Of a stretch of DNA of 32,500 nt, positions 10,728-21,879 are shown piece by piece. A program made the position numbers and the translations under genes. The first letter of the stretch is position 1. Every line of letters starts with the position of its first letter. Origin of the DNA: Bigelowiella natans CCMP2755. Its lineage: Eukaryota; Cercozoa; Chlorarachniophyceae. The stretch spans positions 15,001 to 47,500 of the forward strand of contig ADNK01000066.1 of NCBI GenBank assembly GCA_000320545.1, in the 5' to 3' direction. Below the pieces are notes generated by a model that did no database searches, was not told the origin of the DNA, and saw nothing but the letters and a program-made list of their open reading frames with translations.

Positions 10728-11389
10728 TCTCCCTTTCTCTCTAATGTACAAACGCACACGTAGACAGACAGACGCTAGTCAGTATGTTGTAAGTACATTA
10801 GTTTAATATCGTTTGTCGCGTCATCATGCATATGTGTTTTACAGGTGCGGAAGGCCAACCCTCAGATGGGAACCAACGAATTAGATGCTCCTGCAGGAAC
10901 GGTAGTAGGCAGTCAGTCCTATTCGTCGTTGTCAATACTACTATTTTCGCGGAAGAATATGGCTTTCGTTAAAGTAAATCACACCTGCCATTCATACCCT
11001 TGCCTATCAGGTGGTTCGTGGGATGGAAGAAGTCATAGATCAGCTGGATCATTCTTATGGTTTGCTTTGTATTTATTGGGCTGCACATTCATACTGAATG
11101 CTGTTCCTTTAGAAATTGTCTAATTTTGATACCCATACAGGCAATGCAGTGGATAGCAATGGGAAAGGGCCTGATCAGGTTGTTGTAGTTTCGTGCTTCA
11201 TGTAAGGAGAAGGATATTGTCGATTGGTATATTGATGCGAATGGTGTTATATGTACGCTCGTGAATCAAGGTGACAGGTGTCGTGCATGCTACTTACCGT
11301 AGGTCCGCATCATGAATGAAGGCAATGAACACATACACCGCGAGTTTCCAAAGACAGATTTCATTCAAAAGTGCTGGGAAGTATCGTAA
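9921..11389 (+). CDS. divergent cyclophilin-type peptidyl-prolyl cis-trans isomerase (5' end unresolved)
   Basis: Exons 9921-9985, 10104-10232, 10298-10413, 10504-10564, 10845-10901, 11011-11059, 11141-11178 and 11303-11389 join with matching phases to about 200 residues ending at TAA. Cyclophilin landmarks: GEFEVELNPELAPKSVQQL (first strand and helix), GIAFFRV (the Arg of the active site), WKRGTFALIGGTQMII (core strand with the catalytic-site Gln), VVRGMEEVIDQLDHSYG, and a C-terminal RIMNEGNEHIHREFPKTDFI of a kind found in algal cyclophilins. The aromatic residues of the canonical pocket (Phe60, Phe113, Trp121 of human CypA) are not evident, so activity may be low. The first coding exon is missing. 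ATGs at 9793 and 9797 lead to candidate exons, but the only phase-matching introns would be 45 or 34 bases. Folding catalyst or scaffold role is inferred from the family. Confidence 0.85.
10578..10721 (+). repeat. intronic (TA)n and (CT)n
   Basis: A (TA)n run at 10578-10622 and a (CT)n run at 10685-10721 lie in the 280-base intron between cyclophilin exons ending at 10564 and beginning at 10845. Confidence 0.9.
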
Positions 11390-12126
11390 CGTGGACCGTA
11401 GCATTACTCAGAATCTGCTGACGAATAAATGTTTCGTTCTTGACGAATATTGTGGATGGAACGTTTCTGCTAGCTACATCAATAATTTGTGGCTGTTGCT
11501 TAATAAAGACATTGGAATTGCTCACGCTATAGTTATAGCGAGCAGCTACATCACATTTGAAGCATGGACGGTGCTAGATAATAGACAATGACACAGTCAT
11601 CTAGTTGTGACGATGTACGCACCTAGCTAGCTAGTACTATCAGCATTGTATGTTGATGTAGTGCGATGTCATAGTTGCTGCAATACGCCAATAATCATTG
11701 GCACACTATTTCGAATGAGCGAACATATAGTCCGCACCACTGCGTTAGTTTTACAAATAATTATTTGCATAAGTGTCACTATTGGCGGATGAATAAATGT
11801 ACATACTTCGCATGGAATGACATCCAAACGAATACCGACTGCCATGGCCAGTACAGCCACACGTGCGCGATATAAAATTGTCGCAGAAGCTACACTGTAT
11901 GTATTCTCTCGATAATGTTTGTTGCTAGGTGGCCTTTTCATGCATGTGTCATTGCAACATGGGCAGTTCCTTGCACACACACATGCTTTTGCCAGCAAGC
12001 AGCACATCATCACAGAGTCGAACAAACAAACACAAACATGAGTGCTGTAGCTGCCGCTCTGCATAGCTACATTAGGATGACAATTGAAAAACTGTAATTA
12101 TTTCATATATTCGTCTCATATGTGTA
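11390..12126. other. convergent intergenic spacer
   Basis: Between the cyclophilin stop and the stop of the minus-strand gene at 12127. It must contain both 3' ends. The open frames here show no family resemblance and no splice-consistent structure. Confidence 0.55.
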
Positions 12127-13107
12127 TCATCGTCCTTGGTAGAATTTTTGGAACAAAGGAGCTGTCACTGGCCTTTGGAAATGACCACCTATTGCGTTGT
12201 CGTCCCCAACATCGTGGGAGAGAAACCATCCCAAGATGCGTTCTGTTGCCTCCTCGTCCAACTTCCTCTTCACCTGGAGCATATCGAAGACGCCGCGCTT
12301 TTCCATAGTACGAGTGAAGTTCCACGTGGCAATGAAGTTAGGACCAAACATCCCATTGAAAACATCTTTTCCACTACGAATCTTTTGAACATCGAAAGGT
12401 GGTGCATCCTTGACATTTTTCATGGCACGTGCGCCAATATCGACCCACGAGTTGATCGGGATCCACTTCCCGCCCTCAAAATAGAACACCCTCGTCGCCC
12501 GGAGTCCCTGAGGAGGAGGATAGCGCATCATAGATCGAGCAAGCATCGAGTCTTGAAGAAAGTATATGATGGAATCATCATACAGCGGTAGGCGAGGGAG
12601 CACTTTCTTCACTGCCCAACGCCATGCACCCAGTTCGCGCTGGAATCCATTATCAGTGTCTTCATTCCTTGTGTATTCGATGCCGTATTCGCTACACAGC
12701 CTTTCAACCTCTGGACCAAGCGGACTGCTATTGTCTACGAGAATCATCTTACCAAATGGTGAACCTGGGAGCACCGTGTCTCGCACCTCGTGCTGCTTTG
12801 ACAGGAGGTCGCGCATTACTTTCTGCTGGTTCGCTCCAAAGTATGATGCGATAACAATTACATGTGTTAGGTTAGGCCCGGGTAAATTGAAGGTGGGCGA
12901 CGGTTGTGCGGTGGATACAGAGCTTGAGTTTGTAGTTTCTGACTCTTGGATAAGAGGTGGAAGCGAAAAGCCGTCCTCCTCCTCTGCCTCCCACCAAAAT
13001 TTCGATATTGGACTTATCATTCCGCCCACAACTAGCCCAAACATTATGAATACAATTCGGTCCCAACCCCCCTTCTTATTTAAGGCAAGGCCATTCGATC
13101 CCGTCAT
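12127..13107 (-). CDS. intronless type II membrane protein, glycosyltransferase-like
   Basis: A single uninterrupted frame of 326 codons from ATG at 13107 to a stop at 12127. Residues 1-15 are polar and basic. Residues about 17-33 (DRIVFIMFGLVVGGMISPI) form a single membrane anchor. A Ser/Thr/Pro stem carries N-glycosylation sequons (NSS, NLT). The remainder looks like an alpha/beta catalytic domain: HVIVIASYFGANQQKV, then KMILVDNSSP, then ELGAWRWAVKKVLPR, SIIYFLQDSMLA and a conserved-looking GMFGPNFIATWNF. This layout is typical of Golgi glycosyltransferases, and the ELGAW...YFLQDS block recalls transferases whose acid motif follows a strand. I cannot name a CAZy family. It is the only clear single-exon gene in the window and is divergent from the gene at 13498. 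Confidence 0.75.
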   Translation of the reverse strand: MTGSNGLALNKKGGWDRIVFIMFGLVVGGMISPISKFWWEAEEEDGFSLPPLIQESETTNSSSVSTAQPSPTFNLPGPNLTHVIVIASYFGANQQKVMRDLLSKQHEVRDTVLPGSPFGKMILVDNSSPLGPEVERLCSEYGIEYTRNEDTDNGFQRELGAWRWAVKKVLPRLPLYDDSIIYFLQDSMLARSMMRYPPPQGLRATRVFYFEGGKWIPINSWVDIGARAMKNVKDAPPFDVQKIRSGKDVFNGMFGPNFIATWNFTRTMEKRGVFDMLQVKRKLDEEATERILGWFLSHDVGDDNAIGGHFQRPVTAPLFQKFYQGR

Positions 13108-13497
13108 CCAGAAGGGGGGTGGGGGCAGTTCAAAATTTGAAGGTTATTACAGCTGCCTGTCTAGCTAGCAGGGGGGGAACTTCATGACCGTAGTTACTTC
13201 ATATCAACATTCGTTTTTTTTATTTTTAGTATTTCTCAGTCCTTTCCTCTTGTCGCTATGCAAAAATGAACTCCAAAATTGTAGTAAGTTAACAAAAACG
13301 GAACTTTTAAGTCTTGATGATCTATTTGTTCTCCTTGGAAAAAATGCTCCTCGTCCTCCTCCTCCTCCTCCTCCTAACATGTATCCGTCGCTTTTCTCCC
13401 TGCGACAATATGTACCATCCCCTTTTCTATTTGCGACACAAAATAGATAAATCATTACGATAGGTTCTCATCAAACGAAGAAGAACGCAACACTGAG
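13108..13497. promoter_or_regulatory. divergent intergenic region, 390 bp, probable shared promoter
   Basis: This space between two outward-facing start codons must contain both 5' leaders and transcription starts. It has a G-run near 13110-13130, a T-run near 13214 and a short (CCT)n at 13353-13373. No TATA element can be assigned with confidence. Confidence 0.45.
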
Positions 13498-14665
13498 ATG
13501 GCGAATGGGCTCGTCCCTTCACCGCTCCTTCTGCTGGCAATCCTCGCTATTCAGATAATATTACCGCCTGGAGAACATTGGAAAGAAGAGAAATCTAGCT
13601 GGAAAGGGCTGGGTCGAAGATTGAACGTGCAGCTGAAGACGTATTATCGTCTACGAGGAGGCTGCGATAAGGTGATAAGCTCATTGTGCGAACAGTCGTA
13701 AGGGCATGCTTGTAATCGCCATCAGAGCACTGGAAAAGAATATGATTCAAAATGATTTACACTCAGGGCCCTAACAAGGTGGATGATACCGAGAATTTGT
13801 TTTTCACGGCAAGGTACTGCAACAACAAAATAGCGAAGTAGAGACACCGTGAATGAATGATCGAAGTAAATTGAATACAGAAATGGAGATGGGTCGCACG
13901 CTACATTGGGAAAAAACCGTAAGTATAATCCCATCCATCTATCCATCCATCCATTTGTTGCATATTCAACTGTCTGCATCCCCCCTACATTGAAATTATG
14001 CATCCACCACCTTTTTATTCTATGCGGCGGCACATACACCTGTCTGCTGCCAAGCAATTCAAGGATATTTAAAGATAGAGTTCTAAAGTGAGGAGGATTA
14101 GCAAAAGGAATGTTTATGTTACGTATTATGTACATGTGTGTGTGCAAGCGGAGAGGGAGGTATATGTCATAATGACCACAAGGGGCTGCGTATTCGCCTT
14201 GAACGAAGCAAAACACATTTCCCAAAATCTATTCTCGCCGACTCTCCAGATACGGCGGGATGGCGTTCACTAGGAGGTTTCTCCAGTGAATTTTTACCAG
14301 AAGATGATGAAGATTTTGCCGGAAAGAGTAACAACCACCGTCGCAAGAAACTCAATTATCCTCCACCCCCCGATGTTGAAGACTCAAGTGAATTATGGGA
14401 TCTTCCCCCTTATCCTCGATCATTCCGAAGAAGTCCATTATTGAGGCAATTTCCTATCGGCGTGGAATCCACCGTGCAGGTGCTACCACACTCGGTTGTG
14501 CTACTTAATGGAGAGAGCAGCTAGAAAACACAGCTAGGCGCGAACGTTAGCTTTCCTTAGTATTTTGGCTCGTTTTGTTATTCCTGTGGTGATGATATTG
14601 AGTTTCGTAGCATCTCATCGTCATCCTAGTGTGACACTAGTTGTAAGACAGGAGCTCACCATCGC

Positions 14666-14705
<40 letters not shown>

Positions 14706-15072
14706 TTTGTTGCCTCTAAACAAAAGGGCGATGGACTTCCTAGCGACCGAACTACCTATTCCGCTGATTCTTCAACTCCTTCTTCCCATCACCATCATCA
14801 CCATGCCCATCGCAAATATGAGATGCTATTGCAGCAAGATATTCCCAGTGATTTCTTGGCTTCAATGAACCATTCTAAGGGGGGGGGGGTAGAAGATATT
14901 TCGACTAAAACCCTAGCTAAGTTGATGCGAGAAGCAACTGAGGGGGTGGAGAAAAGTGGGGAAGAAGGGAAAAAATGAAGTGATGGCTAGGATTTATTTG
15001 GATATTCAGACGTCATTATGACAGCATTGTTGAGTGCTTACACAATTTATATTAATGTATTATATATATAAA

Positions 15073-15103
<31 letters not shown>

Positions 15104-15216
15104 CTTATAAATATCTGTTTTTCTTCTATGACGAAGTCGAGATTACAATAGCTTCTAAAACTGGCATATACTTCCAAAATATATGTGTTAAAATCTTTAC
15201 ATCTATAAATAACATG

Positions 15217-15267
<51 letters not shown>

Positions 15268-15318
15268 TCAAATATATTTGGGGGAGGGAAAGTTTCTTTG
15301 TTGATCCGTTTTCCTTTT

Positions 15319-15358
<40 letters not shown>

Positions 15359-17135
15359 ACGAGTCAATCGTGAAGAGTATAATCTCCATTGAATTACATA
15401 TGTGATGTTTTAGCATGCACGATAAGCATACGCTGCATGTGTTTCTCCTTCCCTTTGTGTAATGGCTTTTGTCTCTTCTTCTCGCCATTATTTCCATCAG
15501 CAGCAGCAGCAGCAGCCGAAACAATTTCTTCGGTCAGAGATGGGTCGTCCTCACATCGTTCACTTCCTTCTTTCTCCGCCTCTTCTTCATTCGCAGCATC
15601 AACGCCTTCATCGGGTGACCACGGGGCTGTGAGCAACGACAACATGTATGCAAACTCCTATCGTAAGATATGTAGCCCTCCTCCTCCTCCTCATCGGAAA
15701 ACACAAGCAAAAATATCTCCTGGAATACCATATAATGTGACTTATGGAGAAGCTTGGGAGCACATCTTTCGCACAATGAATAATGCCGCAAAAGCTGCGA
15801 GGGGAGAGTATGTGGAGGTGCTGGAAGATGAGGAAGAAGAAGAAGAAGAAGAAGAAGAAGAAGAAGAGGGGGCTGAACAAGAAAGAATCACGAGAAAATT
15901 AAGGTGTGAAGACTTACCAACACCGGCTCTGCACCATGATGACGAAGGGGAAATAAAAGATAGTAGTAGTGGGATGATGATCGAGAGTCGAGATGGCATA
16001 GAAAAAAGGAAACCAAACCATGACGTCAAAGACGACGTTATTGGTGATAAACTGTTGGACACAAATCTGCGGGGGGAGGGGGTGGTGGAGGAGGGTGGTA
16101 CACAATTGAGGAGGCGTGAGAGCTCATTAAAGGACGTCGTTATGGAGGGTATAGATAACGATTTGTTAGATGCAAAAAGCGATGATAACGATGTCTTAGA
16201 AGGCGGGAACAGCAACACCAATGTTGTTGAAGGTCGCATGCACGCTTGGGAGACGATAAAGGAGGGAATGCAGGTGTAGTTTCAACGAATGAAAAGATGG
16301 TTAAGAAGCACAATATCAATAGGATAAGCCGTATGTAAGAGAATACTATTGGAATAGCTTTCGTCGTGGCAACACTAGTATACTAGATACAGCAACAGCA
16401 GCCATTACAATACCTCCCTGATCAACGCATAGGAAATGATTTTAACGTGTGAATGTCTTCCATGCTGCTTTTCATATAATACTACTATACTACTACTACA
16501 ACCAAACAAGCAGTCATTTGGCCAAAAACAGAGGAGGATGATGTGGAACGACTTGCCACGAATGGAGAAGATGTTAGGTCCAGAAGAAAGGGCATTCGTT
16601 CAGCACCTTTTTGGCGAAAAACGGGTCGGTCACTACACATCACGGTTTATCATTAGTATTAGCAGTAGTAGTAGCAGCTTTGTAAGCAGCAATGTCTCCC
16701 AAGCCATATCTAGTAGTCTGATCATCATCATCAATACTACTGCTTACTACTTTATGCATCACCGTAGAACAACACATTGCAAAACCACGGTGGCGACGAG
16801 AAAAGGACGGGTGATGAAAAGGGTAAATACCCGGAAGAAGAAGAAGAAGAAGAAGCAAGAAGGCGATTTGAGAAGTGGAAGGATTATACTGAAAATCAAG
16901 AGAGTCGAGTAAGCTGCTATTTATGACACGTAGAGAGAATAGCAAGAGATGATAATAGTCTTAATAAGCAAAGTGAGCTAGGAGTCCAAAGCATTGGATG
17001 TCGTATGCAACGATGAAGCGAAAATAGTCACTTGATGCCAGAAACGATTGTAATGTATTTGTTTGCATGCTTATCTAGCCGCAGCTTTTTGCCATATCTC
17101 ATATATGCACAATAGTGTAGGATTTACCACACACG

Positions 17136-17188
<53 letters not shown>

Positions 17189-17974
17189 TGAGTTCATATT
17201 ATTTTCAGAGAAAGCCAGCAGCAGCATCGTTGCATTATCGGCGTGGTAAATCTAATTCAAGAATCTTGCCGTGTTCTTCAATACCGCACAACCACAATGA
17301 AAATGAAACCTACCATGTTCCACGTGGAGGCCAAGAGCAGGCAATCAATAACACTAACGGTGACTGCAGCAGTGATGATTTCCACGAGGTAACGATGCTC
17401 GTAGCAATTAGGAGGAAGAAGCATGCTAGAAATCAAATCATGAGGTTGTCATGGGAAAATGTATGCGAGGCGGTACTACTCTAGAGTAAGTCATACATCG
17501 GTCTGCTTATTATCGTGTAACATGGGGCTATGTATTAGCTAGTGCGTCGTCAAGATTCGTTCTCGATTCATTTGTTGAAATAATACTTCTCAGCGGTACC
17601 TCAATGATTTGGCGTATCTCAATCCGAAAATGGGTAGAAGTAGTTGTAGTAGTAGTGGAAAGTGATGCTATTAGCCGAAAATATCAAGAAATGCGTAGGC
17701 AACTATACACACTGATAGACACATCCTGCCGCATCGATACTACTCGGAAACATGATTTCCCTAAATAATTTAAATGTGATTGGGACTCCTAATATCTCGG
17801 ATTATAACAATTATTCCCTTTTATCGTTGTTCAGAGAAGAAGCTGATTCGAAACATGTATAGAGGCGCAATGCGTAACAGGAAGAAGAATAAATCCGACC
17901 TACAAATTTTGTCCGAAAGATACGAGAATTTAATCCTTTCAGGCGCGGGTAAGATGCAAACTCATCTTATGTGA
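13498..17974 (+). CDS. secreted or organelle-targeted acidic, low-complexity protein of unknown function
   Basis: Exons: 13498-13671, 14183-14479, 14727 to between 14888 and 14958, about 15501-16273, 16514-16624, 17209-17388, 17594-17633 and 17835-17974, about 640 residues in all; junction phases agree except for the uncertain exon 3/4 join. The start is a clean signal peptide, with LVPSPLLLLAILAIQIILPP after MANG. Next come PPYPRSFRRSPLLRQFPIG, a six-His run (14787-14804), Ser-rich sequence, a pentaproline, and GIPYNVTYGEAWEHIFRTM. A run of about 14 glutamates follows (15829-15869), then a long acidic stretch. The tail is basic and helical (KLIRNMYRGAMRNRKKNK). No domain is recognised. The best candidates for conserved modules are GEAWEHIFRTMNNAAKAARG, WNDLPRMEKMLGPEERAFVQ and the C-terminal helix. 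Cleavage of the signal peptide followed by a basic region would also suit a bipartite plastid presequence, but that is speculative. Confidence 0.65.
14667..14701 (+). repeat. intronic (TG)n
   Basis: A pure TG run in the intron before the exon starting at 14727. Confidence 0.9.
15076..15357 (+). repeat. intronic (TA)n, (TA)n and (CT)n
   Basis: TA runs at 15076-15103 and 15218-15261 and a CT run at 15322-15357 lie within one intron of the secreted-protein gene. The CT run is about 140 bases from the acceptor. Confidence 0.9.
17127..17185 (+). repeat. intronic (AC)n(TA)n
   Basis: A compound AC then TA run that ends 23 bases before the acceptor at 17208. Confidence 0.9.
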
Positions 17975-18042
17975 AAACCGAAACTTCAGCTAATACACAC
18001 GTATACGCACACACATACACACTCTGATTGCACTTAAAATAT

Positions 18043-18471
18043 TTACTCTAGTGAAAGGACGCGCTGTGATCGTGCATGTACGTATGTCAATAATTGCACA
18101 TCTGAGATCATCATGTCTTGTGGTTGTGTGACAGCGGATGAAGATTCAGATAGGTCTCGATGTTGGAAGTCTTTCGACAATTGAAGCCTCGATCGTGATG
18201 AGAGCATGTTATTGGGTAGTATCATATTCGCAAACCTGTAAAAATGTACGATAAGGTAATATAACTCTTAACTAAATTTTTATTAGGCAAATGTAAATCC
18301 TTTGAGCTCACAGATAGATCCCGACGTAAAATGAACTTTGCAGAATTCATCGGTGTAGATCTCAGATCTTTTGAAACCTATAAAATCGGGTACTTCGTAG
18401 TTGGGTACCCCGCCCTCTGCATGTAGCAAGCCATTCCTAACTTGTCGAAAATGTATACGCACATTACACAA
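18043..18471 (-). other. possible minus-strand coding exons, unconfirmed
   Basis: On the minus strand a frame around 18440-18283 reads HAEGGVPNYEVPDFIGFKRS and looks protein-like. A separate frame at 18235-18043 is rich in Ser and Gln. A donor GTGAGC at about 18308 and an acceptor TTTACAG at 18236 exist, but joining them leads to a stop after four residues. This could be the true C-terminus or a sign that the region is not coding. No family recognised. Confidence 0.2.
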
Positions 18472-18589
18472 ATGTACAGCTGCATGTCATTACAAAAATA
18501 CGTGTTTTTGTAGCACAGAGCACATCATGATGATGTAATGCATAATTATAGCAAAATGTGTAGTCGATTGGATGTCTCTATGATCTAGT

Positions 18590-19220
18590 GAGATGTGCCG
18601 TTTGCTGATTATGCTGTGTTGCATTTGCGAGCTGTGTTCACAGCGATCGAAGGTTGCGCGCGCGAACCCATCTAACCATTGTCAACAAACGGATGAAGAA
18701 AGTGTAATCGCTCGCTTCTTCCATCATTGGCGTTGCTTTTGTCATGTCATGCATGATATTTTTGCAACATCAATTTAGCAAAGGCCAACAAAAAGCGGCA
18801 AAAACATCGGCACATGAAGTGTGCGGCCAAACGTGCGTTTCGAGTGCTCCACCCCAGCCAATCGATCTGTCAGGAACAAGATGCATGGAACACTTGTTGC
18901 GCGGAGTTCTTTAATTTCGACTCCATTGACATTTAGGCATGAAGCAGCTCACGTGTGCGTGACTCAGCTAGCTCGGCCTTTGTGCTTTTCGCGACGACTT
19001 GCGTTGCGTTTCTTTGGATCTCATTGCACTTTGTTCACAAAGCCACGAGCAAACTGAGCAAATGCCAGCACGGACCATGCATGCAATTGTCCGTTTCAAT
19101 GTTCCATGAAATGAAAAGAAGTCTTCAATGCACACAGACTTGCTTTGAGTTGTGTGCGAACAAGCAAGCCCAGTGCCGTAGCGAAAGAAAGCCGCATCGC
19201 AGGCTAGCAGGGGGCCCTGA
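18590..19220. promoter_or_regulatory. compositional island directly upstream of the acylaminoacyl-peptidase start
   Basis: It is free of microsatellites, rich in GTGC, CGAAC and similar words, and carries CACGTG at 18950. Its base composition resembles the island at 7844-9790. Placement against the ATG at 19221 suggests promoter plus 5' leader. The preceding 17975-18589 is ordinary intergenic DNA apart from the doubtful minus-strand exons. Confidence 0.45.
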
Positions 19221-21837
19221 ATGGGGAAGAAGAATCAGAAGAAGACAACAGACAAATGCACCTTGCAATGTGCAACGTGCAGTGCACAATTTGTGTCTTT
19301 ATTCAGTGAAGATCAGGAAGAGAAAGAGAAAGAGGAAGAACTGCACATGTGCAAATTTAAGGGAAGCCAGTTTCCGATGGGGGACGAGGGATGGGAATCA
19401 TTTTGTGTACCGTTTGATCTGTATTTCTTTGTCGCAATGACCGAGTCTCCTACATTTGAAAGTAATTCCTTCTGATTTCCGACAACGCCGATTCTTTAGC
19501 AGACATGCGGAAATTCCGTGGATTTTCGTCCTGCGACAACATAACGGAGCTTCTTGAAAGAGACTAACTCAGAACTAGCAACACAGTCTCTTCGCAGCAT
19601 GAGGTACCACAGGGAGGGGGGGGGGGGGGGAAGCAATGGATGGTGAGCAAGTGTGTGCTTGTGTACTTGCGTGCGCACGCAATTAAACAATGTATAGCGA
19701 TCTTCATCTTATATAAAAAGTTCTCATTCATCTTGGATTGTCCTCTCCCTTAACTGTATCACACATCGACTATCATCACAGCAACAAGAAGGCAAACGAT
19801 ACGGATATAGCAGTGAATGCCAAGGAAATGGAAGCTGCATTCGAAGCCCTAGCAGGCTGTGCGACAATCGAAAGCGGACGCATCATGACTATTGACCCAA
19901 CCTCTAACCAAGTAAGCCTCTCGGCTGGAAAGGGGGGGGGGGAAACCTTCGTTCTCGTGACTGAATTTCGCCATCCCCACCTCCATTATCGGTATTTGAC
20001 GACTTGATATATTCGTTTGTTTGGACATTTTCTTGTAGGGGGTGACTAAAATAAGCGTCATAAATGCTCAGAAAGATCCAAAGTTAAACAAAGTAAAGGA
20101 TTTGTCATTTTTTGTACCGTGCCTCCCCCCCTCCTACACTAGAGTAGTAGTAACACTATTTTTTACTTCATGCAAGACGCTGCGAGATTCTCGGTGTTTT
20201 TACAGAACAGCTCTAGCAGGTACATCCGTAAGATATAATTCACAACTTATGATTTCCATTGTCCCTCAAATCATTGGTGCTTACATGCAGTGTCGATGGT
20301 TTTTCTATTCCTCTGCCTTTGATGGTATGGTCGCAGATTCATCTTCTTCGGCAGCGTTTCAGTCCACTCCTCCCGTTCCTTTAGGCAAAGCAATCGCCAC
20401 CATTCCCTCACCATCTGGTCTCAAGTGCACATAGTAGCCCCGTGCAAGAAATGGAGATGGAGAGAACACGACGAAATAACGATATCTTCAATGCACATTC
20501 TGACTGCTACTACCATTATAATCACTTTACAGGGAAACTATTCTTATCCATATATTCCGATGAATCTGGTGCTGAGCAGCAGAGCATCTCCTCCACGTAT
20601 ACTTTTGTAATCTCTGATGCCGCGGAAAACCTGCATACGATTCGAAGTAAAGGACTTCACAAGCAGATCTTTCTCAAAGGTTAGGTTATCACCATCTGTT
20701 AAATTTCTGTGGTTGCATGCGTGCATACTAATGAAATGTGTTTGTGTGTGCGTAATACTAACAGGAAATCTGGGGGGAATATCGTGGTCTTTAGATGAAA
20801 CTAAAATCGTTTATGTTGCTGAGCCAAAGGTAGTAGCCAACTATCCACGTATAGAAGAGAGTACTCTTGTGTGAGGGAAGAGAGAGACTTTAAAAGATAT
20901 TCTCCTTTCTCCCAACCAAAACTATGGAGTTCTGGTGCTATTTCCCCTCTCTCTCTCTCCCTCTCTGTCTTTCTTTCGTTTGTCCAATATTTCTCCTGAG
21001 ATTAGATACGTTATTCTGGCTTTGTTTACGAAGGCCACCGAGACGTCTCACTTCTTCTCTAGCGACAAAGACAAAAAGAATGGCTTGGGAGAAAAGGGCC
21101 TGAAAGACGTTCAAGAAGGAAAGGACGTCACAGCACCTGCTGGCAAAGATGAATCGAAGGGAAGCCCTTTTGAGTTCTCCGAGCACTGGGGGGAGATCAT
21201 GACGAAAGCGACATCTCCAAAGCCATTTCTCATCGATATTAGGGTGCTGAACCCCCCCCCCCCTAACCCCCCCTTCTCTCTCTTTGTTTCTTTGAGAAAA
21301 TGGTGGTTGGCGGACCTTGCACTTCCATGCTTTCAACACCATTCTTTTAAGACACCGAGAGAAAAGAGAAGAAATGAGAAAGAGAGGGAGAGAGGGGGGG
21401 AGGGGAGAAAGAAAGGGGACGATACATGATATATAATATAATATAGAAGATGGCCGAGTAACATTCGATATTCCTTTTTGATTTTGGACGTTGTATGAAG
21501 CTGGAAAGCGTTATTCCATTCAAAGGAGCTCCGAAGAATGTGTCTTTCGGGTAATTGTAGTAGTGTATTCTATCATCATCATCATCATCGTCATCATTAT
21601 CGTATGCATTCAAATTGTGAAGCATTTATCATCATGTTTAAATTATCATCAGGCAAGTGCAGTTCTGTCCTGATGGCAAGTCGATGTATGAATTGGAATA
21701 ATACCACTAGTCGCAATAACTACAACTATAATAACAATGATGATCAAAACATGTATGCTGGAAAATCTTTTGAGTCTTGCTCTCGCGCTCATATAGGTGT
21801 CGGCTATATTGATATGTGTGTGAGTGAGCGGGTGTGC

Positions 21838-21879
<42 letters not shown>

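Noticed and set aside
11669-12064. 131-codon minus-strand frame between two genes
   Set aside because: Cys- and Val-rich with no recognisable motif, in a convergent spacer, and no acceptor or donor arrangement extends it.
12136-13168. Plus-strand frames opposite the glycosyltransferase-like gene
   Set aside because: Antisense shadows; the minus-strand frame has the anchor, sequons and coherent domain composition.
14781-14804. Six-His run taken as a cloning tag
   Set aside because: It uses mixed CAT/CAC codons within a natural exon that has neighbouring Ser and Glu runs; nothing else suggests vector sequence.
15742-16239. Minus-strand Ser-rich frame opposite the poly-Glu exon
   Set aside because: It is the antisense of the acidic coding exon; poly-Ser arises from the complement of GAA/GAG codons.
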